Shown here piece after piece: positions 1 through 8,663 of a stretch of 64,000 bases of DNA. The notes under the pieces were generated by a model. That model had not been told where the DNA came from, did no database searches, and saw only the letters and a list, made by a program, of their open reading frames with translations. The stretch lies in contig NZ_CP107783.1 in assembly GCF_036345255.1 (NCBI RefSeq), forward strand, positions 6,680,001 through 6,744,000, in the 5' to 3' direction. A program made the position numbers and the translations under genes. Each line of letters opens with the position of its first letter. Positions within the stretch are counted from its first letter, which is position 1. The stretch comes from Streptomyces sp. NBC_00569. Lineage in GTDB: Bacteria > Actinomycetota > Actinomycetes > Streptomycetales > Streptomycetaceae.

Positions 1-531
1 CAGCCCTACGAGGCCGCGGCGACCCGCGCGTCCGCCGCGGGCCCCGCCCTCACCCTGCGCAACCCCGTGTACGCCACCGAGCGCGAGCTACTCAAACTCG
101 CCCTCCAGCGGCCCGAGTTGGTCTCCCCGGCCTTCGACGCGTACGGCGTGGACGAGTTCACCGCCGCCCCGTACGCCGCGGTGCGCGAGGCGATCATCGA
201 GGCGGGCGGCGCCGACCTCGGCACCCAGGACCCGCAGGCATATCTCGTACGGGTACGGGAGGCGGCCCCCGACGACGCGGTGCGCGCCATGGTCACCGAG
301 CTCGCCGTCGAGGCCATCCTGCGCAGATCCGTCGACGAGGTCTACGCGGGCCAGCAGCTCGTCGCCGTGCGCCGCCGTGCCGTCGACCGGCGCATCCGGG
401 ACGTGCAGGGCTCCCTGACCCGTCTGGGCTCGCACAGTGACCCGGCGCGCCTGTCCGCCGTCCAGGAGGAGCTGATGGTCCTCCAGCGCTACGACAGGGC
501 TCTGCAGGACCTCGGCGCGCAGGCGCTCTGA
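1..531 (+). CDS. dnaG: DNA primase DnaG, C-terminal part (5' end outside window)
   Basis: Frame 1 is open from base 1 to the TGA at 529-531, giving 176 residues of a protein whose start lies outside the window. The visible part is mainly helical and charged. It matches the helicase-binding C-terminal domain of bacterial primase (blocks such as [15 protein letters not shown] and the closing [14 protein letters not shown]). DnaG makes RNA primers for the replisome, and this domain contacts DnaB. Its neighbour, a principal-type sigma factor, repeats the classic dnaG-rpoD order. The catalytic TOPRIM domain cannot be seen, so the name rests on the C-terminal domain and context. Confidence 0.85.
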   Translation, partial: QPYEAAATRASAAGPALTLRNPVYATERELLKLALQRPELVSPAFDAYGVDEFTAAPYAAVREAIIEAGGADLGTQDPQAYLVRVREAAPDDAVRAMVTELAVEAILRRSVDEVYAGQQLVAVRRRAVDRRIRDVQGSLTRLGSHSDPARLSAVQEELMVLQRYDRALQDLGAQAL

Positions 532-856
532 GCGCTCGGTCCCCGACGGCCCGGGACGAGGTCCGCCCGGCCGGTTTCGTCCCGCCGCGCAGGGGCAGGC
601 GTCGTGCACGGTAACCGAGCGGTCACGCACCGGACTCAAAAAGTCACCGCACGCCCCTCGTGGCGGCGTTGTGTCGTACAGCACACTGGGTCCGGTGCCT
701 GAGTCCTCGGAGCGCGGCCGGAACCCCGACAAGGGGTCCGACACCCCCGCGGTTCCGCCTAACGCGTACGGGACGGACAGCGGTGTGGCCGCCGTCGCCG
801 ATCCCGGTGTACCCCTGCCGCACGCCTCAGCAGCGATCACCTTGGAGGTCGCCCCC

Positions 857-2080
857 GTGCAGACCCAGACCCTCAGTCAGACCGGTGCCGCGCGTCAGAG
901 CGCCCAGGGCACCCCCGCGCCGGACACGGACGCGGAGCCGCTTCCGGCCGTCCCCCAGCAGCGGGGACCGGAGAACCATCCGGACTCCGACCCGCCCGGC
1001 GATCCCGCCGACACCCCACAGCCGGCCGACACGGCCGAGCTGCCGGAGCCGGAGTCGGATCCGGAACGGCGGGAAGCCGGCCCCCGACCGCCCGTCGCCC
1101 TCCTCCTCGACACCGTGGACGCCGAGACTCCCGAGCCCCCGCCCTCGCGCGGCCGCACCGACACCGGCGGCCCCTCCTCGGACCTCTTCCGCCAGTACCT
1201 GCGCGAGATCGGACGGATCCCGCTGCTCACGGCCGCGGAGGAGGTCGACCTGGCCCGCAAGGTCGAGGCCGGTCTGTTCGCCGAGGAGAAGCTGACGGGC
1301 ACCCCGGACCCGGACTCCCAGCTCGCCATCGACCTCGACAGACTCGTCGTGATGGGCCGGATGGCCAAGCGCCGCCTCATCGAGGCCAACCTGCGCCTCG
1401 TCGTCTCGGTAGCCAAGCGCTACGTGGGCCGCGGCCTGACCATGCTGGACCTGGTCCAGGAGGGAAACCTCGGCCTGATCAGGGCGGTCGAGAAGTTCGA
1501 CTACGCCCGCGGCTACAAGTTCTCGACGTACGCCACCTGGTGGATCCGGCAGGCCATGTCACGCGCCCTCGCCGACCAGGCCCGCACGATCCGCGTCCCG
1601 GTCCACGTGGTCGAGCTGATCAACCGGGTCGTGCGCGTGCAGCGCCGCATGCTCCAGGAACGCGGCTACGAACCCACGCCCGAAGAGGTCGCCGACCACC
1701 TCGACCTGCCGCCCGAGCGGGTCAGCGAAGTCCTGCGCCTGGCCCAGGAACCGGTGTCGCTGCACGCTCCCGTGGGCGAGGAGGACGACGTCGCGCTGGG
1801 CGACCTGATCGAGGACGGCGACGCGACGTCCCCCGTCGAGTCGGCCGCGTTCCTCCTCCTGCGCGAACACCTGGAGGCGGTCCTCTCCACCCTCGGCGAA
1901 CGCGAACGCAAGGTGGTCCAGCTCCGTTACGGCCTGGCGGACGGCCGCCCCCGCACACTGGAGGAGATCGGCCGCATATTCGGGGTGACCCGGGAACGCA
2001 TCCGCCAGATCGAGTCCAAGACCCTGAACAAACTCAGGGACCACGCTTTCGCGGACCAGCTGAGGGGCTACTTGGACTGA
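857..2080 (+). CDS. hrdA: Principal-type (group 1/2) sigma-70 factor, HrdA-like
   Basis: This 407-residue sigma factor directs RNA polymerase to housekeeping-type promoters. Region 1.2 begins near residue 106 ([14 protein letters not shown]). Region 2 starts near residue 173 and has the core-binding and -10 recognition stretch ([19 protein letters not shown], then [11 protein letters not shown]). Region 4 ends the protein with the -35 helix-turn-helix (residues ~367-388, [20 protein letters not shown]). The frame is open back to a GTG at 671, but that codon has no ribosome site. GTG 857 has GGAGG nine bases upstream and gives the usual short, acidic, proline-rich N-terminus. Its place next to dnaG matches hrdA of S. 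coelicolor; the family is certain, the exact paralogue less so. Confidence 0.9.
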   Translation: MQTQTLSQTGAARQSAQGTPAPDTDAEPLPAVPQQRGPENHPDSDPPGDPADTPQPADTAELPEPESDPERREAGPRPPVALLLDTVDAETPEPPPSRGRTDTGGPSSDLFRQYLREIGRIPLLTAAEEVDLARKVEAGLFAEEKLTGTPDPDSQLAIDLDRLVVMGRMAKRRLIEANLRLVVSVAKRYVGRGLTMLDLVQEGNLGLIRAVEKFDYARGYKFSTYATWWIRQAMSRALADQARTIRVPVHVVELINRVVRVQRRMLQERGYEPTPEEVADHLDLPPERVSEVLRLAQEPVSLHAPVGEEDDVALGDLIEDGDATSPVESAAFLLLREHLEAVLSTLGERERKVVQLRYGLADGRPRTLEEIGRIFGVTRERIRQIESKTLNKLRDHAFADQLRGYLD

Positions 2081-2085
2081 GGGCG

Positions 2086-2103
2086 GCGCCCCGTAAGGGG
2101 CGC
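2086..2103. terminator. Hairpin after the sigma gene
   Basis: GCGCCCC and GGGGCGC form a 7-bp stem around a GTAA loop, six bases after the sigma stop. There is no T-run, and the right arm overlaps the first copy of the intergenic repeat, so it may be part of that repeat rather than a dedicated terminator. Confidence 0.45.
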
Positions 2104-2172
2104 GGGGAACGGCGCGCTCAACCCCACGGCCCGCAGCCGGACCATCGGGGGCGCGGGGAACTGCGCACTCAG
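2097..2172. repeat. Two copies of the Streptomyces intergenic GGGGCGCGGGGAAC repeat
   Basis: Copy 1 (2097-2121) and copy 2 (2148-2172) share the core GGGGCGCGGGGAAC followed by (g/t)GCGC(g/a)CTCA. From general knowledge, this core is scattered through intergenic regions of many Streptomyces genomes. Here both copies lie in the space between the convergent sigma and ABC exporter genes. Function is unknown; a role in transcript ends is a guess. Confidence 0.7.
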
Positions 2173-2220
2173 CTCAGCCACGAACGACCCGCACGCAGAA
2201 CCCCGCCCCCCAAGACGCGC

Positions 2221-4146
2221 CTACTCCACCTCCGCCACGGCCTGCGCGAACTGAGCCTCGTACAGCCGCTCGTACGCCCCGCCCGCGGCGCGCAGCGCGT
2301 CGTGGGTGCCCTGCTCCACGATGTCCCCGCTCTCCATCACCAGGATGGTGTCGGCGTCGCGGATCGTGGACAGCCGGTGAGCGATGACGAAGCTGGTCCG
2401 CCCGTGGGCGAGCCGCGCCATCGCCTTCTGGATGAGCACCTCGGTACGGGTGTCGACGGAGCTCGTCGCCTCGTCGAGGACGAGTATCACCGGGTCCGAG
2501 AGGAACGCGCGCGCGATGGTGATGAGCTGCTTCTCACCGGCGCTGACCCCCGACCCCTCGTCGTCGATCACGGTGTCGTAGCCCTCGGGCAGCGTCCGGA
2601 TGAACCGGTCCGCGTGGGCGGCCCGCGCCGCTTCCTCGATCTGCTCCCGGGTGACGTCCTTCGCCGCGCCGTACGCGATGTTGTCCGCGATCGTGCCGCC
2701 GAACAGCCACGTGTCCTGGAGGACCATGCCGATCCCGGAACGGAGTTCGTCGCGCGACATCTTCGCCACGTCGACCCCGTCGAGGGTGATGCGCCCGCCG
2801 GTGACCTCGTAGAAGCGGAGCAGCAGGTTGACCAGCGTCGTCTTTCCGGCGCCCGTCGGGCCGACGATGGCGACGGTGTGCCCCGGCTCCACGGCGAGGG
2901 ACAGGTCCTCGATGAGCGGCTTGTCCTGCTCGTAGCGGAAGGACACGTTCTCGAACTCGACGAGCCCGCGCAGCAGATCGGGCTTCTCGCCCGGCACCGG
3001 GTCGGCCTCCTGCTCGTCCGCGTCGAGCAGTTCGAAGATCCGCTCGGCCGAGGCGACGCCCGACTGCACCAGGTTCGCCATCGAGGCGACCTGCGTCAGC
3101 GGCATGGAGAACTGCCGCGAGTACTGGATGAACGCCTGGACGTCACCGATCGACAGCGAACCCGAGGCGACCCGCAGGCCACCCACCACGGCGACCAGCA
3201 CATAGTTGAGGTTCGACACGAAGAACATCAGCGGCTGCATCATCCCGCTGTTGAACTGTGCCTTGAACCCGGCCTCGTAGAGCGCGTCGTTCTGCTCGGC
3301 GAACGCCTTGGCCGACTCCTCCTGGCGCCCGAAGACCTTCACCAGGTTGTGGCCGGTGTACATCTCCTCGATGTGCGCGTTCAGCTTGCCGGTGGTCTTC
3401 CACTGCTGCACGAACTGCGGCTGCGACCGCTTGCCGACCCGCGTCGCGATCAGGAACGACAGCGGCACCGTCACCAGTGCCACCAGCGCGAGCAGCGGCG
3501 AGATCCAGAACATCATCACCAGCACACCGATGATGGTGAGCAGCGAGTTGATGAGCTGGCCCATCGTCTGCTGGAGCGTCTGCCCGATGTTGTCGATGTC
3601 GTTCGTGGCGCGGCTGAGGACCTCACCGCGCTGGCGCTTGTCGAAGTACGACAGCGGAAGGCGCGACAGCTTCGCCTGGATGTCCTCGCGCATCCGGAAG
3701 ACGGTCTTGTTGAGCGCCAGGTTGGACAGCCGCGTCGCCACGGCCATCAGCAGACCGGCCCCCAGGAAGGTGCACAGGGCGAGCCCGAGCACGGAGCCCA
3801 CGGCCCCGAAGTCGATGCCCTGGCCGGGCGTGAAGTCGATCCCGGAGAGCATGTCGGCGACCCCGGAGTCACCCTTGGCCCGCATCGCCTCGATGACCTG
3901 CGCCTTGCTGCTCCCGGCGGGCATCTGACGCCCGATGATGCCCGCGAAGACCAGGTCGGTCGCCCGGCCCAGGATCTTCGGGCCCAGCACCGACAGGCCC
4001 ACACTCAGGACGACACACGCGACCATCGCGTACATCGTCGTCTTCTCGGGCTTGAACTGCCTGATGAGCCGCTTGCCCGAGCCCTTGAAGTCCATCGAAC
4101 GCTGGTCGGGGCCCCCGGCCATCATCCGCCCGCCTGGCCCCGCCAT
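2221..4146 (-). CDS. ABC exporter half-transporter, consensus ATPase subunit
   Basis: This 641-residue protein has an exporter-type six-helix membrane domain (roughly residues 30-360) and a C-terminal ATPase. Walker A is GPTGAGKTT (about residue 435), Walker B is VLDEATSSVD with the catalytic Glu intact, and the H-loop IAHRLST is present. The signature is SAGEK rather than SGGQ. The upstream partner has the opposite pattern (good signature, Asp in place of the catalytic Glu), so the pair should form a heterodimer with one active and one degenerate site, as in TM287/288. The start ATG overlaps the partner's stop as TGATG, which implies translational coupling. The substrate is unknown; multidrug or lipid export is typical of the family. 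Confidence 0.92.
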   Translation of the reverse strand: MAGPGGRMMAGGPDQRSMDFKGSGKRLIRQFKPEKTTMYAMVACVVLSVGLSVLGPKILGRATDLVFAGIIGRQMPAGSSKAQVIEAMRAKGDSGVADMLSGIDFTPGQGIDFGAVGSVLGLALCTFLGAGLLMAVATRLSNLALNKTVFRMREDIQAKLSRLPLSYFDKRQRGEVLSRATNDIDNIGQTLQQTMGQLINSLLTIIGVLVMMFWISPLLALVALVTVPLSFLIATRVGKRSQPQFVQQWKTTGKLNAHIEEMYTGHNLVKVFGRQEESAKAFAEQNDALYEAGFKAQFNSGMMQPLMFFVSNLNYVLVAVVGGLRVASGSLSIGDVQAFIQYSRQFSMPLTQVASMANLVQSGVASAERIFELLDADEQEADPVPGEKPDLLRGLVEFENVSFRYEQDKPLIEDLSLAVEPGHTVAIVGPTGAGKTTLVNLLLRFYEVTGGRITLDGVDVAKMSRDELRSGIGMVLQDTWLFGGTIADNIAYGAAKDVTREQIEEAARAAHADRFIRTLPEGYDTVIDDEGSGVSAGEKQLITIARAFLSDPVILVLDEATSSVDTRTEVLIQKAMARLAHGRTSFVIAHRLSTIRDADTILVMESGDIVEQGTHDALRAAGGAYERLYEAQFAQAVAEVE

Positions 4147-5906
4147 CAGGCCGCCTCCGCTTCCGTCAGCTGGGAGAGAACGATCTCCCGGTATGTCGCA
4201 TTGCCGTCCATCAGCTCGTGATGGGTGCCCGTGCCCACGACATGGCCCTCGTCGAGGACCACGATGCGGTCCGCGTCGCGGATGGTGGAGACCCGCTGGG
4301 CCACGATCACCACGGTCGCCTCGGAGGTCTCGTGACCCAGCGCGGCCCGCAGCGCGGCGTCCGTCGCGTAGTCGAGCGCGGAGAACGAGTCGTCGAAGAG
4401 ATAGATCTCGGGCCGCTGCACCAGCGTCCGCGCGATCGCGAGCCGCTGGCGCTGTCCGCCGGACACATTGGTGCCGCCCTGCGAGATCGGGGAGTCGAGC
4501 CCGTTCTCCAGCTTCTTCACGAAGTCCTTGGCCTGCGCCACCTCCAGGGCGTGCCACAGCTCTTCGTCGGTCGCGTCCGGATTGCCGTACCGCAGATTCG
4601 TCGCGACCGTGCCCGCGAAGAGGTACGGCTTCTGCGGCACGAGCCCGACGGTCCTGGCGAGCAGCGCGGGGTCGATGGTGCGCACGTCGACACCGTCCAC
4701 CAGAACCTCGCCGTCCGTCGCGTCGAACAGGCGCGGCACCAGGCCGAGAAGGGTGGACTTGCCGCTGCCGGTCGAGCCGATGACGGCGGTCGTCTCGCCG
4801 GGGCGCGCGGTGACCTGGATGGCCTTGAGCACGGGTTCCTCGGCGCCCGGGTAGCGGAAGCCCGCGTCCCGGATCTCCAGGTGGCCGTGGCTGCGCAGCT
4901 CCCGCACCGGCGAGGCCGGTGGCACGACGCTGGACTCGGTGGAGAGGACCTCCTGGATGCGCTCGGCGCAGACCTCGGCGCGCGGCACCATCATGAACAT
5001 GAAGGTGGCCATCATGACGCTCATCACGATCTGCATCAGATAGGCGAGGAACGCGGTGAGCGCGCCGATCTGCATGCCGCCGCTGTCGATGCGGTGCGCG
5101 CCGAACCAGACGACGGCGATCGACGAGATGTTCACCACGGTCATGACGATCGGGAACATCAGCGCGAGGAGCTTGCCGGTGCCGAGGGAGACCTCGGTCA
5201 GATCGGCGTTGGCCTCGCGGAAGCGATCCTTCTCGTAGCCGTCGCGCACGAAGGCGCGGATGACGCGGTTGCCGGTGATCTGCTCGCGCAGCACCCGGTT
5301 CACCGTGTCGAGCCGCACCTGCATGGTGCGGAACAGCGGCCGCAGGCGGCGCACGATCAGACTGACGCTGATCCCGAGGACCGGGACCACGGCGAGCAGC
5401 ACGCCCGACAGGGGCACGTCCTGGCCCAGCGCCATGACGATGCCGCCGACACACATGATCGGCGCCGACACCATCAGCGTGAACGTCATGAGCGTGAGCA
5501 TCTGGACCTGCTGCACGTCGTTCGTCGTGCGGGTGATCAGGGACGGCGCCCCGAACTGGCCCATCTCGCGCGCCGAGAAGGACTGCACGCGGTCGAACAC
5601 GGAGGCCCGGACGTCCCGTCCGAGCGCGGCCGCGGTGCGGGCGCCGTAGAACACGGCGCCGATGTTGCAGACCATCTGGACCACGGTGATCGCGATCATG
5701 ATGGCGCCGAACGTCAGGATGTAGCCCGTGTCCCCCTTCACGACACCGTTGTCAATGATGTCCGCGTTGAGGGTGGGCAGATAGAGCGACGCGCAGGTCT
5801 GCAGGAACTGCAGCAGTACGAGCACGCCGATGGGTTTCTTGTACGGACCGAGGTAGGTCCGCAGGAGTCGTATGAGCACGCTCGGTCTCTCGAAGTCGGC
5901 CGTCAT
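4146..5906 (-). CDS. ABC exporter half-transporter, degenerate-site subunit
   Basis: This 586-residue partner of the next gene is the first of the two-gene operon. An N-terminal six-helix membrane domain is followed by an ATPase with Walker A GSTGSGKST (near 377) and a canonical signature VSGGQRQR. Walker B ends LFDDSFSALD, so position 506 is Asp where the catalytic Glu is expected. This is typical of one half of a heterodimeric exporter. A stop codon lies two codons upstream of ATG 5906 and no ribosome site is visible, so translation may start on a very short leader. Confidence 0.9.
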   Translation of the reverse strand: MTADFERPSVLIRLLRTYLGPYKKPIGVLVLLQFLQTCASLYLPTLNADIIDNGVVKGDTGYILTFGAIMIAITVVQMVCNIGAVFYGARTAAALGRDVRASVFDRVQSFSAREMGQFGAPSLITRTTNDVQQVQMLTLMTFTLMVSAPIMCVGGIVMALGQDVPLSGVLLAVVPVLGISVSLIVRRLRPLFRTMQVRLDTVNRVLREQITGNRVIRAFVRDGYEKDRFREANADLTEVSLGTGKLLALMFPIVMTVVNISSIAVVWFGAHRIDSGGMQIGALTAFLAYLMQIVMSVMMATFMFMMVPRAEVCAERIQEVLSTESSVVPPASPVRELRSHGHLEIRDAGFRYPGAEEPVLKAIQVTARPGETTAVIGSTGSGKSTLLGLVPRLFDATDGEVLVDGVDVRTIDPALLARTVGLVPQKPYLFAGTVATNLRYGNPDATDEELWHALEVAQAKDFVKKLENGLDSPISQGGTNVSGGQRQRLAIARTLVQRPEIYLFDDSFSALDYATDAALRAALGHETSEATVVIVAQRVSTIRDADRIVVLDEGHVVGTGTHHELMDGNATYREIVLSQLTEAEAA

Positions 5907-6014
5907 GAGGGGTCATTGGTGCACGACCCTCATCGTCCGACACTCCACCCGTGTTACCTCAACCGATTTAGCCAAGAGCCCGCCAAGAAACCCACGTGGA
6001 GCGGGACGAAACGG

Positions 6015-7454
6015 TCAAGCGCCTACGGAATTGAAGGCTCCGGGGTGCGTCTGCTCCCGTACGGCGGTGAACTGCTGCCGCACCGCCTGCCCGACGGGCA
6101 GCTCCTCGCCCGGCTCCAGAACCTGCGCCGCCGCGCCCTGCCACTGCGGCAGCTGCCCGTTCAGCGCCCACGCGGCCTGCCGCGCCGCACCGAGGGCCGC
6201 GTAGTCCGCGGGCTGCGGCACCACGACCTGCGTCCCGAACAGCATCGGCGCCGCGGCCTGCACCGCCGGCAGCTCGGCCGCCGCCCCGAGCAGGAAGATC
6301 CGCCGCACCTCGACCCCCCGCCCGCGCAGTACGTCCATGGCGTCCCCGAGCCCGCACAGCATGCCCTCGAACGCGGCCCGCGCGAGATGCTCCGGCTTCA
6401 TCGACTCCCGCCGCAGCCCGCTCAGGGTGCCCGCGGTGTGCGGCAGATTCGGCGTCTTCTCGCCCTCCAGATACGGCAGCATGACCAGGCCGTGCGACCC
6501 GGGAGTCGACTTCATCGCCAGGTCGGACAGCTCCTCGATCCCGGAGAGCCCGAGCATGTCGGCCGTACCGCGAAGGGCCCGCACCGCATTGAGCGTATGG
6601 ACGACGGGCAGATGCATACCGGTCGCGTCGGCGAGGGAGGTGATCATCCCGGACGGATCGGCCAGCGCCTCGTGGTGCACCGCCATGACCGAACCCGAGG
6701 CCCCGAGCGACACCACGGCGTCGCCCTGGCGCACCCCGAGCCCGAACGCCGCGGCCATCGTCTCGCCCGTACCGGCCGAGATGATCAGCCCCTCCGGAGT
6801 GGTGCCCGCCGCGTCCCCCGGTCCGAGCACCTCCGGCAGCATCGCCTGGTGCCCGAGTGCCAGCTCGACCAGGTCAGGACGGTACGCGCCGCTCGCCGCC
6901 GACCAGTAGCCGGTGCCCGAGGCCCCGCCCCGGTCGGTGGTGCGCCGCGAGGGCCGGCCGAGGAGCTGCCACACCAGCCAGTCGTGGGCCTGGAGCACGA
7001 GCGCGACCCGCTGTGCGGCCTCCGGCTCGTTCCTCGCCAGCCACCGCAGCTTCGTCACCGGATGCATGGCCTGCGGCACACATCCGACGGCCTGGGCCCA
7101 CGCCTCACGCCCGCCGAGCCGGTCGATGAGATCCGCGGCCGCGGCCTGCGTCCGCTTGTCGCCCCCGGGCATCGCGGGCCGCACGGTGCTGCCCTGCGAG
7201 TCGAGCGGCACCAGCGCGTTCTGCTGCGCGGAGACCCCGATCGCCTGGACGCCTTCGAGCAGCCCGCCGCCCGCGGCCTCGCCGAGCGAGAGGAGCCACG
7301 CCTGTGGATCGACATCGGCGGGACGGCCACCGCCCTCGCCGGATTCGAGCGGGTGCGGGGCATAGCCCTGCTTGAGCACGGCACCGGAGTCCGCGTCACA
7401 GACCACGATCCGAGTGAAATCGGGCGAACTGTCCAGCCCGGCGACTATCCCCAT
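6015..7454 (-). CDS. FGGY-family carbohydrate kinase, xylulokinase-like
   Basis: The 479-residue protein has the two-lobed FGGY kinase fold. It opens with the phosphate-1 motif (GIVAGLDSS, matching the catalytic-lobe Asp of XylB). In the C-terminal lobe are VVSLGASGSV and a long helical stretch with HLARAAFEGML. The segment that in E. coli XylB reads GGGDNAA with the catalytic Asp233 reads AGTGETMAA here, so Glu231 replaces that Asp. The adenosine loop is GAAAELP instead of the usual GGGA. It is probably a sugar kinase by descent but may have altered activity. ATG 7454 was chosen; an in-frame GTG at 7472 is possible. It is divergent from no gene and stands alone. Confidence 0.8.
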   Translation of the reverse strand: MGIVAGLDSSPDFTRIVVCDADSGAVLKQGYAPHPLESGEGGGRPADVDPQAWLLSLGEAAGGGLLEGVQAIGVSAQQNALVPLDSQGSTVRPAMPGGDKRTQAAAADLIDRLGGREAWAQAVGCVPQAMHPVTKLRWLARNEPEAAQRVALVLQAHDWLVWQLLGRPSRRTTDRGGASGTGYWSAASGAYRPDLVELALGHQAMLPEVLGPGDAAGTTPEGLIISAGTGETMAAAFGLGVRQGDAVVSLGASGSVMAVHHEALADPSGMITSLADATGMHLPVVHTLNAVRALRGTADMLGLSGIEELSDLAMKSTPGSHGLVMLPYLEGEKTPNLPHTAGTLSGLRRESMKPEHLARAAFEGMLCGLGDAMDVLRGRGVEVRRIFLLGAAAELPAVQAAAPMLFGTQVVVPQPADYAALGAARQAAWALNGQLPQWQGAAAQVLEPGEELPVGQAVRQQFTAVREQTHPGAFNSVGA

Positions 7455-7539
7455 GACTGAATTCTGCCGCACTCCGCGACGGCCCCGTCCCGCGGGCCGG
7501 GGCCGGGCGGGAGACCCGCTTTCGCCGGGGCCGTGGGGC

Positions 7540-7848
7540 TCAGGTGTTGCTGGTGCCCCAGTCGTCCTCGAAGCCGTTGTTGCCCTGGCCGCGCTCCCGC
7601 AGCGAGCGCACCCGGCCGGCCACCGAATCGGGGACCCGGCTCTCGACCTTCTCGCTCACCGAGTGCAGCGCCTTGCCCGCGATCTGACGCGTCTGCTGGG
7701 CCGCCGACTCCGCCGTGTTCCGGACGGCGGGGTTCTGCGTGAACTCGCGCGCGGACTTCTTCAGCTGCTCGTACCGCTCGCGTCCGGCCCGGGTCCCGAG
7801 TACGTACCCCAGGGCCAGACCGGCGACGAATGTGAGCCGGTAGCGCAT
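7540..7848 (-). CDS. YtxH-like small membrane-anchored protein
   Basis: This 102-residue protein has one N-terminal hydrophobic segment (MRYRLTFVAGLALGYVLGTR) with the glycine/RAG pattern of YtxH-type proteins. A long amphipathic helix with coiled-coil character follows (ERYEQLKKSAREF, then AAQQTRQIAGKAL). The tail is acidic. ATG 7848 has GAAGGG eight bases upstream; a GTG three codons earlier has its ribosome site fused to the start and is less likely. The role is unknown; YtxH relatives are often linked to envelope stress. Confidence 0.75.
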   Translation of the reverse strand: MRYRLTFVAGLALGYVLGTRAGRERYEQLKKSAREFTQNPAVRNTAESAAQQTRQIAGKALHSVSEKVESRVPDSVAGRVRSLRERGQGNNGFEDDWGTSNT

Positions 7849-7984
7849 GGCTGCCACCCTTCCCTTGTGATCACCGGGGGAACCGATTGGCGGAGCACCC
7901 CCCTGCTTGCGCTAATGTATGTGTCGCAGCGAGCGCACGCCCCCTGGCGAGTGCCAAGGTAGGTGCGTTCGATGCACGAGACAT

Positions 7985-8057
7985 TCCCCTGTAGCTCAAT
8001 TGGCAGAGCAGCCGACTGTTAATCGGCAGGTTACTGGTTCGAGTCCAGTCGGGGGAG
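7985..8057 (+). tRNA. tRNA-Asn (anticodon GTT)
   Basis: The acceptor stem TCCCCTG/CGGGGGA, the D-loop AGCTCAATTGGCAGAGC, the anticodon loop CTGTTAA and the T-arm GGTTCGAGTCC all fold normally over 73 nt with discriminator G. CCA is not encoded. A second, nearly identical Asn tRNA follows five bases later, so the two are probably cut from one transcript. Confidence 0.97.
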
Positions 8058-8062
8058 CTCGA

Positions 8063-8135
8063 TCTCCTGTAGCTCAATTGGCAGAGCAGCCGGCTGTTAA
8101 CCGGCAGGTTACTGGTTCGAGTCCAGTCGGGAGAG
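8063..8135 (+). tRNA. tRNA-Asn (anticodon GTT), second copy
   Basis: The 73-nt cloverleaf has acceptor stem TCTCCTG/CGGGAGA. It differs from the first copy only in the acceptor stem and one compensated pair in the anticodon stem (GCCGGC/GCCGGC region). The paired changes show both copies are kept functional. Confidence 0.97.
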
Positions 8136-8145
8136 CTGACGGACA

Positions 8146-8174
8146 AGACCCCCGGGAAGTCCCGGGGGTCTTTT
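8146..8174 (+). terminator. Intrinsic terminator of the tRNA-Asn pair
   Basis: An 11-bp perfect stem (AGACCCCCGGG / CCCGGGGGTCT) with an AAGT loop is followed by TTTT. It lies eleven bases after the second tRNA and should end the tRNA-Asn transcript. Confidence 0.9.
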
Positions 8175-8320
8175 CGTGTCGTCTTCTTCGCCAGGCGGAA
8201 CCGTATGCGGGCGCGCGGAGTCCTCCACCCTGAGCAAGGCCGACCATCCGGAGCAGGAGATCGTATGAGCGGCTATGCTGCGGCAGACGGCGCGCACACA
8301 TGTACGCGCCACGCCGAAAC

Positions 8321-8394
8321 GGGGCGGTAGCTCAGCCGGTTAGAGCAGCGGACTCATAATCCGTCGGCCGTGGGTTCGAGTCCCACCCGCCCCA
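8321..8394 (+). tRNA. tRNA with CAT anticodon (elongator Met or lysidine-modified Ile2)
   Basis: The 74-nt cloverleaf has acceptor stem GGGGCGG/CCGCCCC, anticodon loop CTCATAA and discriminator A. Met elongator and Ile2 tRNAs share this anticodon, and I cannot separate them by eye. It is not the initiator, since the first acceptor pair is a normal G-C. Its 3' end borders the accessory island and an integrase remnant, so it is the likely attachment site. Confidence 0.93.
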
Positions 8395-8663
8395 CCTCAG
8401 CAAAAACGATGTGGCCAGGGGAAACGCCACATCTCACGGTAGCGCGACGGGGGCGTTCGCCACGCGAACGCCACACCGTTGAGCCGCACGCTCTCCTGCA
8501 TGGCTTCGATTGAGCCAAACCCCAGGAACACCGGAGACCCCTCATGCGCAGTCGTTCGGCGTAGTGGCGGCTCCGCTGCACGGCCTGTTCTGCAGCAACG
8601 CGCGGTCGGCTGTTGATGCTGATCCGGGCTCTGCGTGACTCCCGTCCGTGCGCGCACACGCGA
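8395..8663. other. No gene seen; junction between tRNA and integrase remnant
   Basis: This 269-base stretch begins at the tRNA 3' end. No frame has a credible protein, and minus-strand open frames here read partly through the tRNA. It probably holds the left attachment core and the lost 5' part of the integrase gene. Confidence 0.5.

Noticed and set aside
671..856. 62-codon upstream extension of the sigma factor
   Set aside because: The GTG at 671 lacks a ribosome site, while GTG 857 has GGAGG at ideal distance and fits HrdA length.
1540..4221. Long plus-strand open frame (893 codons) across the sigma and ABC genes
   Set aside because: It is antisense or out of frame to genes with clear domains, and is rich in Arg/Pro/His/Asp as expected for a shadow of GC-rich coding DNA.
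7861..7984. Promoter for the tRNA-Asn pair
   Set aside because: TTGGCG at 7887 and TAATGT at 7913 are separated by 20 bases, too far for a confident call.
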